Below are positions 25,051 through 34,519 of a stretch of DNA of 50,234 bases, piece by piece (the first letter of the stretch is position 1; every line of letters starts with the position of its first letter). Source of the DNA: an uncultured Spirochaetota bacterium (GTDB lineage Bacteria; Spirochaetota; Brachyspiria; Brachyspirales; Brachyspiraceae); contig CALXQJ010000016.1 of the NCBI GenBank assembly GCA_944390575.1, positions 1-50,234 of the forward strand, read 5' to 3'. The position numbers and the translations under genes are program-made. Below the pieces are notes generated by a model. The model was not told the DNA's origin and ran no database searches. It saw nothing but the letters and a program-made list of their open reading frames with translations.

Positions 25051-26220
25051 TTATATAGTTCTTCTCATAATAATCATACTCATATCATCATTAAGATTAT
25101 TAGAAGAAAATTCTTTAAGTTCTTTTATAATAGATTTTTTTATGATATTAACATCTTTTTTTATTTTTTTCATAAAAACTTCTTTAAGCTTTTCTTCTCC
25201 AAACATCTTATTTTCAGAGTCAAAAACTTCATAACATCCATCAGTAAAAATAAATAAAACATCATTATTAGAAAGTTTAATATTAATATCATTATACTTA
25301 ATATCTTCTATCATACCAATAAGTGGACCATCCATTTCTATAGGGCATAACTTCATACTGTTATTGTTATAATAGTAAGGAGTAGGGCTTCCAGCAGAAG
25401 AACAAATTAAATCTCCTGTCATATTATTGTATACAGCATAAAATATAGATGCGAACATATTTTTATCAAAGTTTTCAGATATAAAATATTCATTAAGTGC
25501 TTCTAAGAATTTAGAAGGAGCTATAGCTTTATTATATTTAGTAGAATGAGTTTCAAAAAAAGCTTTTATCAATATAGTAAGCATAGAAGCAGCTATACCA
25601 TGACCAGATACATCAAGTAATATAATACCATAATGATCATCATCTAATCTTTTTATACCAATAAAATCTCCAGAAACATCATTAGGGGCGTATCTATGTG
25701 TAATTAGTTCATTTTTTGGTATAGTAGTATTTCCATAGTTTAGAATTGTATTTTGTAGTTTCGCTGCATTTTCAATATCTTTTTTTAGCAAGTCCATATG
25801 AGAATTATTAGATTCTATAGATTTTTTTAGTCTTATATATGACTTCATCTTAGCTAAAAATATATCAGTATCTGTAGATTTAATAAAAAATCCATCAGCA
25901 CCACTTTCAAATGATTTTAAGCAATAATTTTTATTTTCAGTAGCAGTAAGAAATAGTACAGTAATATTTTTTAATAGGTTATCACTTTTTATATGTTTAG
26001 AAATCTCAAAAGCACCACCACAGGGAAGCATATAATCTACTAATATACAATCTGGTATTTTTTCATATGTGATATTAATAGCTTCTTCATAAGATAGTGC
26101 TATATAGCATAAATATCCATCTTGTTTTAGGAAATTCTGAATAAACTTTGCATAATCTATATTAGAGTCTACAATTAATATTTTCTCAACTTTTTTCTCC
26201 GTATTTTCCATAATATCCAT
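25051..26220 (-). CDS. response regulator with SpoIIE phosphatase output
   Basis: The protein (389 aa) joins a receiver domain (about 13-130) to a PP2C/SpoIIE phosphatase domain (about 185-388). The receiver has the acid pocket at D18, phospho-acceptor D62 in ILVDYMLP, a threonine in LFLTATE and a lysine in FFIKSTD. In the phosphatase domain NDVSGDFIGI and ILLDVSGHGIAASML carry the metal-binding acids, with NDDMSMIIM near the end. It would be an RssB/RsbU-type regulator: phosphorylation switches dephosphorylation of an anti-anti-sigma or similar partner. No histidine kinase or STAS gene is adjacent. An alternative start four codons in (MENTEKK) cannot be ruled out. Confidence 0.87.
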   Translation of the reverse strand: MDIMENTEKKVEKILIVDSNIDYAKFIQNFLKQDGYLCYIALSYEEAINITYEKIPDCILVDYMLPCGGAFEISKHIKSDNLLKNITVLFLTATENKNYCLKSFESGADGFFIKSTDTDIFLAKMKSYIRLKKSIESNNSHMDLLKKDIENAAKLQNTILNYGNTTIPKNELITHRYAPNDVSGDFIGIKRLDDDHYGIILLDVSGHGIAASMLTILIKAFFETHSTKYNKAIAPSKFLEALNEYFISENFDKNMFASIFYAVYNNMTGDLICSSAGSPTPYYYNNNSMKLCPIEMDGPLIGMIEDIKYNDINIKLSNNDVLFIFTDGCYEVFDSENKMFGEEKLKEVFMKKIKKDVNIIKKSIIKELKEFSSNNLNDDMSMIIMRRTI

Positions 26221-26251
26221 AAAATATAACTCTTTTTATAAGTTTCTTAAA

Positions 26252-27568
26252 TTAATGTACATATCTTCTAGACTCTACATTAAATATAAGCCCAATAGAA
26301 ATAGCAAATGTAATAATAGAAGATCCCCCACTACTTACAAATGGAAGTGTAAGTCCAGTAATAGGCATCATTCCAACAACCATTCCCACATTAATAAGTA
26401 CATGGCATAAAAACATAGCAACAACACCAGATACTATTAAAGCTCCAAGTCTATCTTTAGCAAAATAGGCAACAGTAATACCACGTATAAAAATTACAGC
26501 ATAAGCAAGTACAACTAAAGAAGAACCTATAAATCCCCATTCTTCACAAATATTAGAAAATATAAAGTCATTAACCTGCTGAGGAATAAAATTTAACTGT
26601 GATTGACTTCCATTTAAAAAACCTTCCCCAAATAAGCCTCCACTACCAACAGCTATAAGAGATTGAATAATATTATACCCCGAGCTTAGTCTGGTCAATT
26701 CTGGATTCATAAATACAAGTAATCTCTCTTTCTGATATGTTTTAAGACCAACATCAAAAATTAAAGCAGCACACATACTTAAAAATAAAACGAAAAATGA
26801 AAAAGACAATAAATCTATAATTTTATTATTCATATAAAAGTTTATAGTTAATAAAAGTATAGAAATGAATAGCAGTATACCGCAAATATATCCTATATAT
26901 AGTCTATGAGATAAAAAGTTAAATAATATATTATTAATATCATCAGACATTTTTTTATAAGCTAAAAACATAGGTATAGAAAGACCAATAACACCAATAC
27001 TCAAAAGCCCTATAATATATCGAACAGGTACACCACCAACAAATAGCATAACAAAAACAATAAAACAATAAACTAAAACAGTACCCAAATCAGGTTGTAA
27101 TAGTACGAGTATGATAGGTATTATAATAAAAAAACCAGCAAGAGCAAAATATTTTTCTTCTTTTATCTTATCTCCAATTTGATCTAAGTATCCAGCAAGA
27201 AATATTATCATAATAACCTTACCAAACTCAGAAGGCTGCATACCAAAAAGCCAGCTACTACTACCATTGATAGTAGTTCCAACACCAGGTATAAGTACAG
27301 TTATAAGTACAAGAAGCATTGGAATATATAATGATATTCTATGCTCTGCTAACTTTGTATAGTTAATAAACATAGTAATACACATTATTATAAGTCCAGT
27401 TATAGAGAAAAACACATACTTTAAAAATAACCAATTTAATTTTGTAGCATCAGGATTATATGTAGAAGAATATACAGCAACTCCTCCAGTTATCATTAGA
27501 AATATAATAGCTACTAATATTTTCCAATCGAATATAAGCAATTTTTTTAATTCTTTTTTCTCATTCAT
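26252..27568 (-). CDS. rodA: RodA, peptidoglycan polymerase (SEDS)
   Basis: RodA (438 aa) is the SEDS glycosyltransferase of the cell-elongation complex. About ten membrane helices are visible. Family motifs are GAVYSSTYN-like GVAVYSSTY near the start, GSSSWLFGMQPSEFGKV (the usual G-A-x-R-W-x-x-x-x-x-x-Q-P-S-E), and PFVSSGGSSIITFAISIGLIFNV near the end. I start at ATG 27568 (MNEKKEL), with AAGGA six bases before it; a longer in-frame start at 27622 lies inside the PBP2 gene. It overlaps PBP2 by eight bases (ATGAATGA), so both partner proteins are translated together. Confidence 0.93.
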   Translation of the reverse strand: MNEKKELKKLLIFDWKILVAIIFLMITGGVAVYSSTYNPDATKLNWLFLKYVFFSITGLIIMCITMFINYTKLAEHRISLYIPMLLVLITVLIPGVGTTINGSSSWLFGMQPSEFGKVIMIIFLAGYLDQIGDKIKEEKYFALAGFFIIIPIILVLLQPDLGTVLVYCFIVFVMLFVGGVPVRYIIGLLSIGVIGLSIPMFLAYKKMSDDINNILFNFLSHRLYIGYICGILLFISILLLTINFYMNNKIIDLLSFSFFVLFLSMCAALIFDVGLKTYQKERLLVFMNPELTRLSSGYNIIQSLIAVGSGGLFGEGFLNGSQSQLNFIPQQVNDFIFSNICEEWGFIGSSLVVLAYAVIFIRGITVAYFAKDRLGALIVSGVVAMFLCHVLINVGMVVGMMPITGLTLPFVSSGGSSIITFAISIGLIFNVESRRYVH

Positions 27569-29534
27569 ATTGAATCCTTGTATCATCAGCTGAGTTTTGA
27601 GTATTATCAGAAGTTGATTCATCAGTTTGTTCTTCTTGATTTTCAGAAGATCTCATATATTGATATATACTGCTCATTCTTCCGTATATAGAATTTCTAG
27701 CATTGATAGCATTTTCTCCATTCAAAATAGAACGAAGCATAGCAGTAGCAATAGGAGCAGCAGTAGAACCACCACCACCACCAGAGTGTTCTAACATAAC
27801 AGTAACAGCTACCATATCATCTTTAGGACGAGGATTATACGGTCCAAATATAGTAATAGCAGTATGGTTTTTACCTTGAGCATTTTGTACCGTACCAGTT
27901 TTAGCTGCAAGTTTTAGATTAGGAGACCAAGCACCACGGCGAGCAGTACCACCAGCTACAGCAAGTCTCATACCTTCTTTTATAACAGTAAATACATTAG
28001 TAGGTATATTAAGCTTTTTTATTACTATTTTATCATTATTATAAATAAGTTCATCTGTTTGAGAACTTCTAATTTCTTTTACAACATGTGGTCTATACAT
28101 TACACCATCATTAATAATTGCAGAAGTTGCCATATGTACTGCTATTGGAGTTGATGTTAAATAACCCTGTCCTATAACGTATTGAAGTGTATCACCATCC
28201 CACCAGTATTCTCCAATTCTTCTTCTTTTCCAATCTGCAGATGGAACAACACCAACTTTTTCTCCTGGTAAATCTATACCAGTATCTGTACTATATCCAA
28301 GTAAATCAGCATACTTTTTAATAAAGTTAGGTCCAAGTTCATATCCTATTTGATAGAAGTATGTATTACAAGAATATTGTATAGCCTTATACGCATTTAC
28401 ATATCCATGATGTCCAGTACATCTATAAAATCTATTTTCAAGTAACATACCACCAGCACAGTATCTTGTAGTGTATACTCCAACTCTGTTTTCAGCTAAA
28501 GCACCTAATGCAGTTACTAGTTTGAATGTAGAACCAGGAGGGTATCTTCCTCTAATAGCCTTATTCCAAAATGGATTTGCTGGATTATTTATAAGTTCTG
28601 CATATTTTTTTCTATCTATTTTACCTATAAATATATTAGGATCATACCAAGGAGAACTTACCATAGCTAATATTTCTCCTGTAGTAGGTTTTGAAATAAT
28701 TATAGTTCCTACCTGTCCTCTTAATAATTCTTCTGCGTCTTTTTGTATTTTTGAATCTATACTTAATATTAGTTTTTTTCCAGGTATAGGCTTTCCAATA
28801 GCAGGAGTTATAGTTTCTTTTACTCTATTTCTTGAATCTACAATCCACTGTACATATCCATCAATTCCACGAAGTTCTTTATCATAGAATTGCTCAACTC
28901 CCTCTTTACCTATAATACTATTTCTTCTATATCCATCAGCTTGCTTAGCTTCAAACTCTTCTTGTGAAATATTTCCAATATAACCAAGTATATGAGTCAT
29001 AGTCTCTCCAAGTGGATAATGTCTCACAGACTTACTTCCATAGTATACCCCAGGAAATTCCTCAGAACGCTCAGCTAAATAGCTAATTTGACTCATGTTA
29101 ATATTATCAGATATCTCAACAGACTCATAACTATTTTTAGGTACTTTTTCTAAACTACTCTTTATTTGTCCTAAATCTATATTAAATGTTTTTGATACTC
29201 TATATAAAAGTTCTTCTCTTTCAAAGTAATTTTTAGGTAGATATACAGGTATAATAGACATAGTGTATACTTTTATATTTTCTGCAACTATAACACCATT
29301 TCTATCGAATATTTCTCCTCTATAGGCATCTATTGGAATAATCTGTTCTTTATTGTTTCTTGCAAGACTATCATAATGTTCATTTCTAATAATTTGTAAA
29401 TAAAATAGTCTTATAATAAGCAAAACAGATATAACTATAGATATTACTAAAATTACTATTAATTTATTTCTATATTTATAGTCTTCGCTAATTACTTTTT
29501 TATCTTTATTAAGCTCTATTTCTAAAAAATCCAT
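27561..29534 (-). CDS. mrdA: penicillin-binding protein 2
   Basis: PBP2 (657 aa) is the transpeptidase partner of RodA in elongation. One N-terminal membrane helix at about 25-48 anchors it. The dimerisation domain covers about 60-240 and the transpeptidase domain about 270-600. Active-site motifs are GSTFK (S-x-x-K, near 338), YSCNT (S-x-N) and AKTGTVQ (K-T-G). The asparagine/glutamate-rich tail of about 50 residues is unconserved. ATG 29534 is the start. Gene order mrdA-rodA with an eight-base overlap fits the known pairing. Confidence 0.93.
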   Translation of the reverse strand: MDFLEIELNKDKKVISEDYKYRNKLIVILVISIVISVLLIIRLFYLQIIRNEHYDSLARNNKEQIIPIDAYRGEIFDRNGVIVAENIKVYTMSIIPVYLPKNYFEREELLYRVSKTFNIDLGQIKSSLEKVPKNSYESVEISDNINMSQISYLAERSEEFPGVYYGSKSVRHYPLGETMTHILGYIGNISQEEFEAKQADGYRRNSIIGKEGVEQFYDKELRGIDGYVQWIVDSRNRVKETITPAIGKPIPGKKLILSIDSKIQKDAEELLRGQVGTIIISKPTTGEILAMVSSPWYDPNIFIGKIDRKKYAELINNPANPFWNKAIRGRYPPGSTFKLVTALGALAENRVGVYTTRYCAGGMLLENRFYRCTGHHGYVNAYKAIQYSCNTYFYQIGYELGPNFIKKYADLLGYSTDTGIDLPGEKVGVVPSADWKRRRIGEYWWDGDTLQYVIGQGYLTSTPIAVHMATSAIINDGVMYRPHVVKEIRSSQTDELIYNNDKIVIKKLNIPTNVFTVIKEGMRLAVAGGTARRGAWSPNLKLAAKTGTVQNAQGKNHTAITIFGPYNPRPKDDMVAVTVMLEHSGGGGGSTAAPIATAMLRSILNGENAINARNSIYGRMSSIYQYMRSSENQEEQTDESTSDNTQNSADDTRIQYE

Positions 29535-29625
29535 ATAATATAACCCTATTATAAAACAGTATAATATATAATTCGTAATAGTATATACAAAAAAAGTAGT
29601 TTAATCAATATATAAAAAGCAAAAA

Positions 29626-31323
29626 TCAATCAAAACTTAAAGATTCAAAAGATACTTCATCCAATAGTTCATAATTATATCCTTGTTCTGTTAGGAATAA
29701 TTGTCTTTTATGAGAGAAGTCTTCTTCTTTGGAGTCGCTTGTGATTATAGTAAAAAAGTAGCTTTTATTTTCACCCTTTTTAGGACGAAGAACTCTACCA
29801 AGTCTTTGAGCTTCTTCTTGTCTAGAGCCAAAAGTTCCTGATATTTGTATAAGTACATTTGCATCTGGTAGATCTACAGCTAAATTAGCAACTTTACTTA
29901 CTATTAATGTTTTTATTTCGCCTGTTTTAAATTTTTTATATATATTGTCTCTTTCTGATTGTGGTGTTTTTCCAGTTATAATAGGGTATCCTGTTATTTT
30001 TTTCATTTCATTTAATTGAGATAAATACTGTCCTATTATTAGTATATTTTTGTCTTTTAGTTTTTCTATAATTTCTTTAACTATTTTATATTTAACAACA
30101 TTCTCACTTGCTATTCTAAACTTCACACTATCACGCGCTATAATATAATCATTTCTCTGTTCATTATTTAGTGGTATTCTTATATCATAACAATATGCTT
30201 CAGCTATATACTTTTTTTCTTCAAGCTCTTTCCAAGGCATATCAAATTTTTTAGGTCCTATTAAGCAAAAAACATCTTTTTCAAGTCCATCCTCACGTAC
30301 TAAAGTAGCAGTAAGTCCAAGACGTCTCATACTTTGTATCTCACTTGTTAATTTTATTATAGGAGCTGGAAGAAGATGTACTTCATCATATATAATAAGT
30401 CCCCAATTCTCCTTAAAGAATACATCAAAATGAGAAAAAGGTGCTTCTTTATTTTTTCTATATGTTAATATTTTATATGTTGCTATTGTTATAGGCTTTA
30501 TTTCTTTATTTAGTCCATTATATTCACCTATATCTTCTTTTGGTATATCTGTTTTATCTAATATTTCATCTCTCCATTGTCTACAAGCTGTGACGCCTGT
30601 TACTATTATTAAAGTTTTAGCTTGTATTTTATGCATAGTTGCTATTCCAACTACTGTTTTACCAGTACCACAGGGTAGAAGTATAACCCCAGCACCACCT
30701 TCAGGTCTTCCATTAGCGTAAAATGCTTCTACAGAATTTTTTTGATAATCTCTTAAACTAAATGCATTATTATCTCTAAGAGTATTACTACGCATATTAA
30801 ATTTATACTCTTCTCCAACCTTATATCCAGCTAAGTCTTGAACAGGGTATCCTATGTTTATTAATGCTAATTTAATATGACCTCTATATACAGGGTCTAT
30901 TTCTATAGTGTTTTTGTCTACATATTTTTTTATATATTTTTGTATAGGTTTGAAATGATATACTTCATCTATTATATTTTTATCATCACTAATTAATAAA
31001 TATTGTTCTGTATTATCTTGTTTAATAATTTTAATCTTTCCATATTTCTCTACGCTACTTTCTATTTGTTTTACTATGTTTTTTGGTATTTCATAAGAGC
31101 TATATTTTTTTAGAAAAGAAATAATATCTTGTGCTTTATAATTTAGCGAAGCTGCATTCCATAAAGAAACTAATGTAATTCTATATGTATGAATATATTC
31201 AGGGCTTTTTATCAACTCTGCAAATGCAAGCATAAAGTTTCTAATTTCTTCGAAATGTTTTGTACTTACATCTAAAAGAATAGTCCCATCACCTTGTACT
31301 ATTAAAGGAGTATCAGAGTTCAA
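29626..31323 (-). CDS. bacterial XPB-type DNA helicase
   Basis: The protein (565 aa) belongs to superfamily 2 helicases of the XPB/Rad25 type, which unwind DNA in repair. Residues about 1-175 form the N-terminal domain typical of bacterial XPB. SLRDYQKNSVEAF (about 190) starts the helicase core, followed by LLPCGTGKTVVGIA (motif I), IYDEVHLLPA (DEVH, motif II), RRLGLTATLVREDG (motif III plus the RED motif of XPB), and QEEAQRLGRVLRPK (motif VI). Start is TTG at 31323 with AAGGA seven bases upstream. The nuclease Bax1, a partner in archaea, is not in the window. Function in DNA repair is inferred from family. Confidence 0.88.
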   Translation of the reverse strand: MNSDTPLIVQGDGTILLDVSTKHFEEIRNFMLAFAELIKSPEYIHTYRITLVSLWNAASLNYKAQDIISFLKKYSSYEIPKNIVKQIESSVEKYGKIKIIKQDNTEQYLLISDDKNIIDEVYHFKPIQKYIKKYVDKNTIEIDPVYRGHIKLALINIGYPVQDLAGYKVGEEYKFNMRSNTLRDNNAFSLRDYQKNSVEAFYANGRPEGGAGVILLPCGTGKTVVGIATMHKIQAKTLIIVTGVTACRQWRDEILDKTDIPKEDIGEYNGLNKEIKPITIATYKILTYRKNKEAPFSHFDVFFKENWGLIIYDEVHLLPAPIIKLTSEIQSMRRLGLTATLVREDGLEKDVFCLIGPKKFDMPWKELEEKKYIAEAYCYDIRIPLNNEQRNDYIIARDSVKFRIASENVVKYKIVKEIIEKLKDKNILIIGQYLSQLNEMKKITGYPIITGKTPQSERDNIYKKFKTGEIKTLIVSKVANLAVDLPDANVLIQISGTFGSRQEEAQRLGRVLRPKKGENKSYFFTIITSDSKEEDFSHKRQLFLTEQGYNYELLDEVSFESLSFD

Positions 31324-31356
31324 TATTTATTCCTTAAAGTATTAATATTTAAAAAC

Positions 31357-32043
31357 TTAATATATATTATTTTCTATTAATGTTATAGTTTCATTAAAGA
31401 TAGGTATATATTCTACACTATTTGTATTATTATTAATCCAGTTTCTAAGAACACCTAATGCTTTTGTTTTGTCATTTTGTTTTCTATATACATCAGATAG
31501 GCTTAAAGTTGCTTGAGGATTTAAATAACTATTTGGATATGCTTTTACAAAACTTTCTAATGTAGTTAATGCTTCAGAATAGTTCGTCATTTGAATGAGT
31601 GTAGTAGCAAGGTTATAAGTTGCTGGTTCTTGAAGATAGAAACCTCTATAATTTGCTACTTCTTTATAATATTTTTTAGCTTCTGTATAATTTGCTACAT
31701 CAAAATATATGTTACCTAATGAATATGCTATTCTTGATTTTAACTTTTTACCCTTAGCTTCTGAGTATGATTTTTGAAATCTTGTTGTTATATCTACAAG
31801 AATTGAAGTTGCATTTTCTGTTGGTATTTGATTATTTTGATATAGTGCATATAAAGTTAGTGCATTTTCAAAGTCTGAATTTACTTTTAAATCTTTTTTT
31901 TCTATATTTGATTTATATAACAATATACCTGCTATTACTATTATAATTAAACTACAAATAGATAGTATAATTATTCTATTTTTGTATATATATGAAAAAA
32001 CTAATTCAACATTCTTTTGTATATTATTTGTACTTTCAGACAT
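31357..32043 (-). CDS. membrane-anchored TPR protein
   Basis: The protein (228 aa) has one membrane helix at about 26-46, then a periplasmic helical region with tetratricopeptide features: SYSEAKGKKLKSRIAYSLGNIYFDVANYTEAKKYY-like repeats at about 90-200. Layout is like YfgM, which helps proteins leave the Sec translocon, but the match is to general shape only. It begins with ATG 32043 after GAGG. It precedes the XPB gene by 33 bases and has its own promoter. Exact role unknown. Confidence 0.7.
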   Translation of the reverse strand: MSESTNNIQKNVELVFSYIYKNRIIILSICSLIIIVIAGILLYKSNIEKKDLKVNSDFENALTLYALYQNNQIPTENATSILVDITTRFQKSYSEAKGKKLKSRIAYSLGNIYFDVANYTEAKKYYKEVANYRGFYLQEPATYNLATTLIQMTNYSEALTTLESFVKAYPNSYLNPQATLSLSDVYRKQNDKTKALGVLRNWINNNTNSVEYIPIFNETITLIENNIY

Positions 32044-32079
32044 ATAATCCTCATTAATCTATATATTTTAAGTCCATTA

Positions 32080-32107
32080 ATTATAAAATGTAAGATAAAA
32101 AAATCAA
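32080..32107 (-). promoter_or_regulatory. promoter of the TPR protein gene
   Basis: On the minus strand TTGATT (32107-32102) and TATAAT (32085-32080) are 16 bases apart, giving a leader of about 30 bases before ATG 32043. It likely drives the TPR and XPB genes, and separates them from the sucrose operon. Confidence 0.6.
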
Positions 32108-32136
32108 GAAAATAATATTAATTTATTAAAAAATAA

Positions 32137-33045
32137 TTATATAATATTATACTTATTTTTTATCTTCTTTATATCATATAGGGCAGTACCTCCTTTTAAT
32201 TGTACTACTTCTTCAGATACATTAGATGCAAACTTTATAATATCTTTTAACTTTAATCCCTTAAGTATAGCATAACTTAAAGCAGCACAAAAAGCATCTC
32301 CAGCACCAACAGTATCTACAACTTCTACTTTATTAATTGGATTTATAATATATTCTCCATTGTGTATAACAGCAGAGCCTTGAGCCCCAAGTGTTAGAAA
32401 AATATATTCTATATCAAAGTCTTTTTGTATAGTTTTTAATAATAATTCATTATTATTTTCTAAAGTAGGGTAGAATAGTTCTTTTATAGTTAAAAGTTCA
32501 TCATCATTTATTTTTAGTATGTTTATAAACTCAAATGCTTCTTTTATTTTTTCTTTAGTATAATAGTTTTTTCTAAAAGTTACGTCACATACTTTATATT
32601 TTGCATTGATATTAGAATATATCTTTTTTATAGTTTTATACGATGTTTCATTTCTTTGAGATAAAATATTAAAATAAAATAAGTCATAATTAGTATTTTT
32701 TAAAATATTACTTATATCATCACTATATTCTATATTATCCCAAGCTACATTCTCTTCTATAGTATAGTCTGGTATTTTATTTTCATCCAAAAATACAATA
32801 GCTTTTCCAGTATTATATTGTTTAGATATTTGAATTAATGATGAATCTATATTTTCTTTAGATATAAAGTCAGTAGCATTATGCCCAAAATCATCATCAC
32901 CAATAGAAGTAATAAATTTTAGAACCCCATCATCAGCAATTAATCTTGATAATTGTATAGAGTAATTAAAAGGTGCACCTCCTATAATTGCATTATTTTC
33001 ATAAATATCATATAGGAGTTCACCAAAAACTAGTATATTTTTCAT
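32137..33045 (-). CDS. scrK: fructokinase (PfkB family)
   Basis: The kinase (302 aa) would phosphorylate fructose released from sucrose-6-phosphate. It starts NILVFGELLYDIYEN, has the sugar-binding IIGGAPFNYSIQLSRL (about 21-36), and the PfkB signature DTVGAGDAFCAALSYAI (about 245-261), with D251 the likely catalytic base. Last gene of the scrA-scrB-scrK group, 16 bases after scrB. Fructose as substrate follows from this context. Confidence 0.87.
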   Translation of the reverse strand: MKNILVFGELLYDIYENNAIIGGAPFNYSIQLSRLIADDGVLKFITSIGDDDFGHNATDFISKENIDSSLIQISKQYNTGKAIVFLDENKIPDYTIEENVAWDNIEYSDDISNILKNTNYDLFYFNILSQRNETSYKTIKKIYSNINAKYKVCDVTFRKNYYTKEKIKEAFEFINILKINDDELLTIKELFYPTLENNNELLLKTIQKDFDIEYIFLTLGAQGSAVIHNGEYIINPINKVEVVDTVGAGDAFCAALSYAILKGLKLKDIIKFASNVSEEVVQLKGGTALYDIKKIKNKYNII

Positions 33046-33061
33046 AAATAAAATCCCACTT

Positions 33062-34492
33062 TTAATTATAAATGCTTGAAATATTAAAGCTTCCTAACTT
33101 GTATATAGTATAAGACATTTCCCCATTAATTTCTAAAGAGCTTATATTAGGATAAAATCTTGTAGTAAATACTCTCTCTCCATTATTTACAAAAACTTCA
33201 ACAGAAGATGTATCTACATATATCCTTATATTTTCTAACTTCTCTAAATGGCAACTTCTTTTACTACGACCAAGACCTATATTATTTATAAACTCTAAAG
33301 AAAATTTGCTATTTTCATATTTTAATATTAGTCCCTCAGAGATTATAACTTTGAAATTGTTTGAATTATTTATATTTATTATAGTTTCATAAGAGTTTGT
33401 ATTTTTTACATCTTCTATAGATATTTCATTTTCTCTTAAGTTTTCTAATTTTTTATATGGTTCTTGATATAGTTTATTATTTTTAAAAGATAGTTTGCGA
33501 GGTATAGTGAGACAGTGTTGCCAGTCTACAACATCATTTTGATATTCTTTTTCTATATCAGGTAGCCCCATCCATCCTATTAATACTCTATTATTATCTT
33601 CATCCAAAAAAGTTTGTGGTGCATAAAAATCAAAACCACAGTCTAATATATTAAAATTATCAACTAATAAATCTTCTTTAGTATAATCACCATCTACAGT
33701 AAAATAACCACTTAAATATATATTTTCATATAAAGCTCCTACTCTCTCAACACCCTGTGGACAAGTAATTAATATATTTTGCCCATCTATATTAAATAAA
33801 TCAGGGCATTCCCACATATATCCAAATTCTTCTTTATGAGTAATAAATGATAAATACTCCCAGTTAATTTTATCTTTAGATTTAAATAAAATAACAGCAC
33901 CAGTATGATTTGGAGTTGTATTTCTTCTAACACCTTGTATCATATAGTAAGTGTCATTTTCTTTCCATACTTTAGGATCTCTTATATGATTTGTAATACA
34001 TTTTGGATAATCTTTCATTCCCATTATACATTTTTTGTAAGAATATCCTTTTTCTTCTCTATAACCAACTAAAACAGTATTAGCCTCTCTACCATTATTA
34101 ATATAATCATAATCGCCAGAAAGTTTTATATTACCTGTGTAGTATAGGTTTATATTATTATCTTCTATGAATGCACTTCCAGAGTATACTCCATGACAAT
34201 CAAACTTTTCATCAGGGTATATTGCAACTCCTTTATAATCATAGTTTATAAAATCTTTAGTTTGATAATGACCCCAAAATTTTAATCCTCCATTTGCATC
34301 AAAAGGAGAATATTGAAAAAATATATTGTATATACCATTATGATAGCAAAGGCCATTAGGATCATTAAGCCAACCAATAGGAGGCATTAAATGATAATTA
34401 AGTCTATACTTATCCTTTTTATACTCATTTGAAAATACTTTTTTCTCTAATTTTTCTACTTCTTTTTTTAAAAAATTGCTTACTACATTCAT
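33062..34492 (-). CDS. scrB: sucrose-6-phosphate hydrolase (GH32)
   Basis: This enzyme (476 aa) hydrolyses sucrose-6-phosphate to glucose-6-phosphate and fructose. GH32 motifs: PIGWLNDPNG (nucleophile Asp, about 38-47), FQYSPFD, RDPKVW (transition-state Asp) and WECPDLF (acid/base Glu). The N-terminal five-bladed propeller is followed by a C-terminal sandwich ending ISSLEINGEMSYTIYKL. Position between a sucrose PTS and fructokinase makes sucrose-6-phosphate the substrate. ATG 34492. Confidence 0.92.
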   Translation of the reverse strand: MNVVSNFLKKEVEKLEKKVFSNEYKKDKYRLNYHLMPPIGWLNDPNGLCYHNGIYNIFFQYSPFDANGGLKFWGHYQTKDFINYDYKGVAIYPDEKFDCHGVYSGSAFIEDNNINLYYTGNIKLSGDYDYINNGREANTVLVGYREEKGYSYKKCIMGMKDYPKCITNHIRDPKVWKENDTYYMIQGVRRNTTPNHTGAVILFKSKDKINWEYLSFITHKEEFGYMWECPDLFNIDGQNILITCPQGVERVGALYENIYLSGYFTVDGDYTKEDLLVDNFNILDCGFDFYAPQTFLDEDNNRVLIGWMGLPDIEKEYQNDVVDWQHCLTIPRKLSFKNNKLYQEPYKKLENLRENEISIEDVKNTNSYETIININNSNNFKVIISEGLILKYENSKFSLEFINNIGLGRSKRSCHLEKLENIRIYVDTSSVEVFVNNGERVFTTRFYPNISSLEINGEMSYTIYKLGSFNISSIYN

Positions 34493-34519
34493 AAATATTT
34501 TTCCTATATTTTTACAAGT

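Noticed and set aside
29626..31323. Type I or type III restriction enzyme helicase subunit
   Set aside because: The RED motif, the QRLGRVLRPK end and the N-terminal domain fit XPB, and no modification or specificity gene is adjacent.
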